The notes under the pieces: generated by a model
Database searches by the model: none
Seen by the model: the letters and a program-made list of their open reading frames with translations, nothing else
What the model was told of the DNA's origin: nothing
Source: Gnetum montanum
Lineage: Eukaryota; Streptophyta; Gnetopsida; Gnetales; Gnetaceae
NCBI GenBank assembly: GCA_015680685.1
Contig: MNCI01020980.1
Span: 234,066 to 298,065, forward strand
Direction of reading: 5' to 3'
Length of the DNA stretch: 64,000 nt
Part shown: piece after piece, positions 63,367-64,000 of the stretch
Layout of the letters: each line of letters begins with the position of its first letter
How positions within the stretch are numbered: the first letter of the stretch is position 1
Made by a program: the position numbers and the translations under genes

Positions 63367-64000
63367 TAGGGAAACTCTGGTAGTTTGATCACTCCAGAGA
63401 TAGAATATTTTCCATGTGCCTGCAGTAGGAGTCCCCAAGTGAACGGATCTTTATTCGAGCAGCTTTGTACCTGAATGCAAGTTGTGTATGGCAATAAAGA
63501 CGAGCTTTGTGGATAAACCTTGCAATGCATGGAATAGGTTTTATTACTTGTTATTTATTACATGTTATTTACTACCTGCATTAGCGCGGCATGAGTACAA
63601 CTTGATTACGAGCATTGACGAATGTGTACGACTAATCAAGGAATCGGCTACTCATCGCAATTAGTCTCTCTCACCCTCAACTCCTNTTGAGGGTGAGAGA
63701 GACTAATTGCGATGAGTAGCCGATTCCTTGATTAGTCGTACACATTCGTCAATGCTCGTAATCAAGTTGTACTCATGCCGCGCTAATGCAGGTAGTAAAT
63801 AACATGTAATAAATAACAAGTAATAAAACCTATTCCATGCATTGCAAGGTTTATCCACAAAGCTCGTCTTTATTGCCATACACAACTTGCATTCAGGTAC
63901 AAAGCTGCTCGAATAAAGATCCGTTCACTTGGGGACTCCTACTGCAGGCACATGGAAAATATTCTATCTCTGGAGTGATCAAACTACCAGAGTTTCCCTA
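63367..64000. repeat. Perfect palindrome centred on a single N
   Basis: 63367-63680 and 63687-64000 are exact reverse complements (314 bp each, extending past the window edge), separated by CTCCT and the N at 63686. Both arms carry the same 60-codon open frame. Most likely a false join of a contig with its own reverse complement at a filled gap; a genuine LTR hairpin cannot be excluded. Confidence 0.9.

Noticed and set aside
63482-63885. Two identical 60-codon proteins on opposite strands
   Set aside because: They are mirror images of one LTR sequence in the palindrome, not a gene pair.
1-64000. A new multi-gene biological system
   Set aside because: Only two intact genes from known families and assorted retroelement remains are visible; nothing links them functionally.

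Overview
This is nuclear DNA from a land plant with a large, repeat-rich genome. Coding exons are short islands separated by introns of up to about 6 kb that are full of retrotransposon remains, and the non-coding DNA is AT-rich. The loose intron architecture suggests a gymnosperm, but nothing I can read proves this. The window contains a 556-base assembly gap (51077-51632) and two single undetermined bases (22999 and 63686).

Two intact protein genes can be rebuilt exon by exon, and they converge tail to tail. On the + strand (about 1-13030) is a 7-exon, 746-residue receptor-like kinase of the ALE2-like group (kinase and C-terminal tail closest to the Arabidopsis At4g02010 type). It has a signal peptide, a Cys-containing ectodomain, one membrane span, a complete kinase and a conserved tail. 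One of its introns appears to use a GC donor. On the - strand (49723 down to 15151) is a 19-exon, 1002-residue plant EFR3/SEMI-ROLLED LEAF 2/EFOP-type protein, the predicted membrane anchor of the PI4K-alpha complex. Both exon chains keep frame across every junction and end in conserved C-termini. The genes act in different processes and share only position.

The introns hold mobile DNA. A nearly full-length but decayed L1-type LINE, bounded by a 13-bp target-site duplication, sits at 21814-27160. Further LINE pieces lie at 17855-18640 and 42400-44880, an antisense RTE-like reverse-transcriptase remnant at 5985-6600, and a Ty3/gypsy integrase end plus LTR-like DNA from 34455. All five are antisense to their host gene. 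Several copies of a tRNA-derived SINE-like family are scattered in introns and intergenic DNA, and there are two very homogeneous tandem arrays (4 x 47 bp and 4 x 146 bp).

Upstream of the EFR3 gene (49.7-64 kb) the DNA is intergenic. It contains a 450-bp foldback element, the gap, AT-rich tandem repeats, a broken subtilisin-like protease pseudogene (53996-54735, - strand), a Ty3/gypsy integrase fragment, and a decayed LTR retrotransposon (about 57.9-63.6 kb) with gag, protease and partial RT. The window ends in a perfect palindrome centred on a single N, which may be an assembly artefact. I found no evidence for a new multi-gene system. The most useful observations are the gene models, the GC-AG intron, the SINE family, the foldback element and the antisense bias of intronic transposons.
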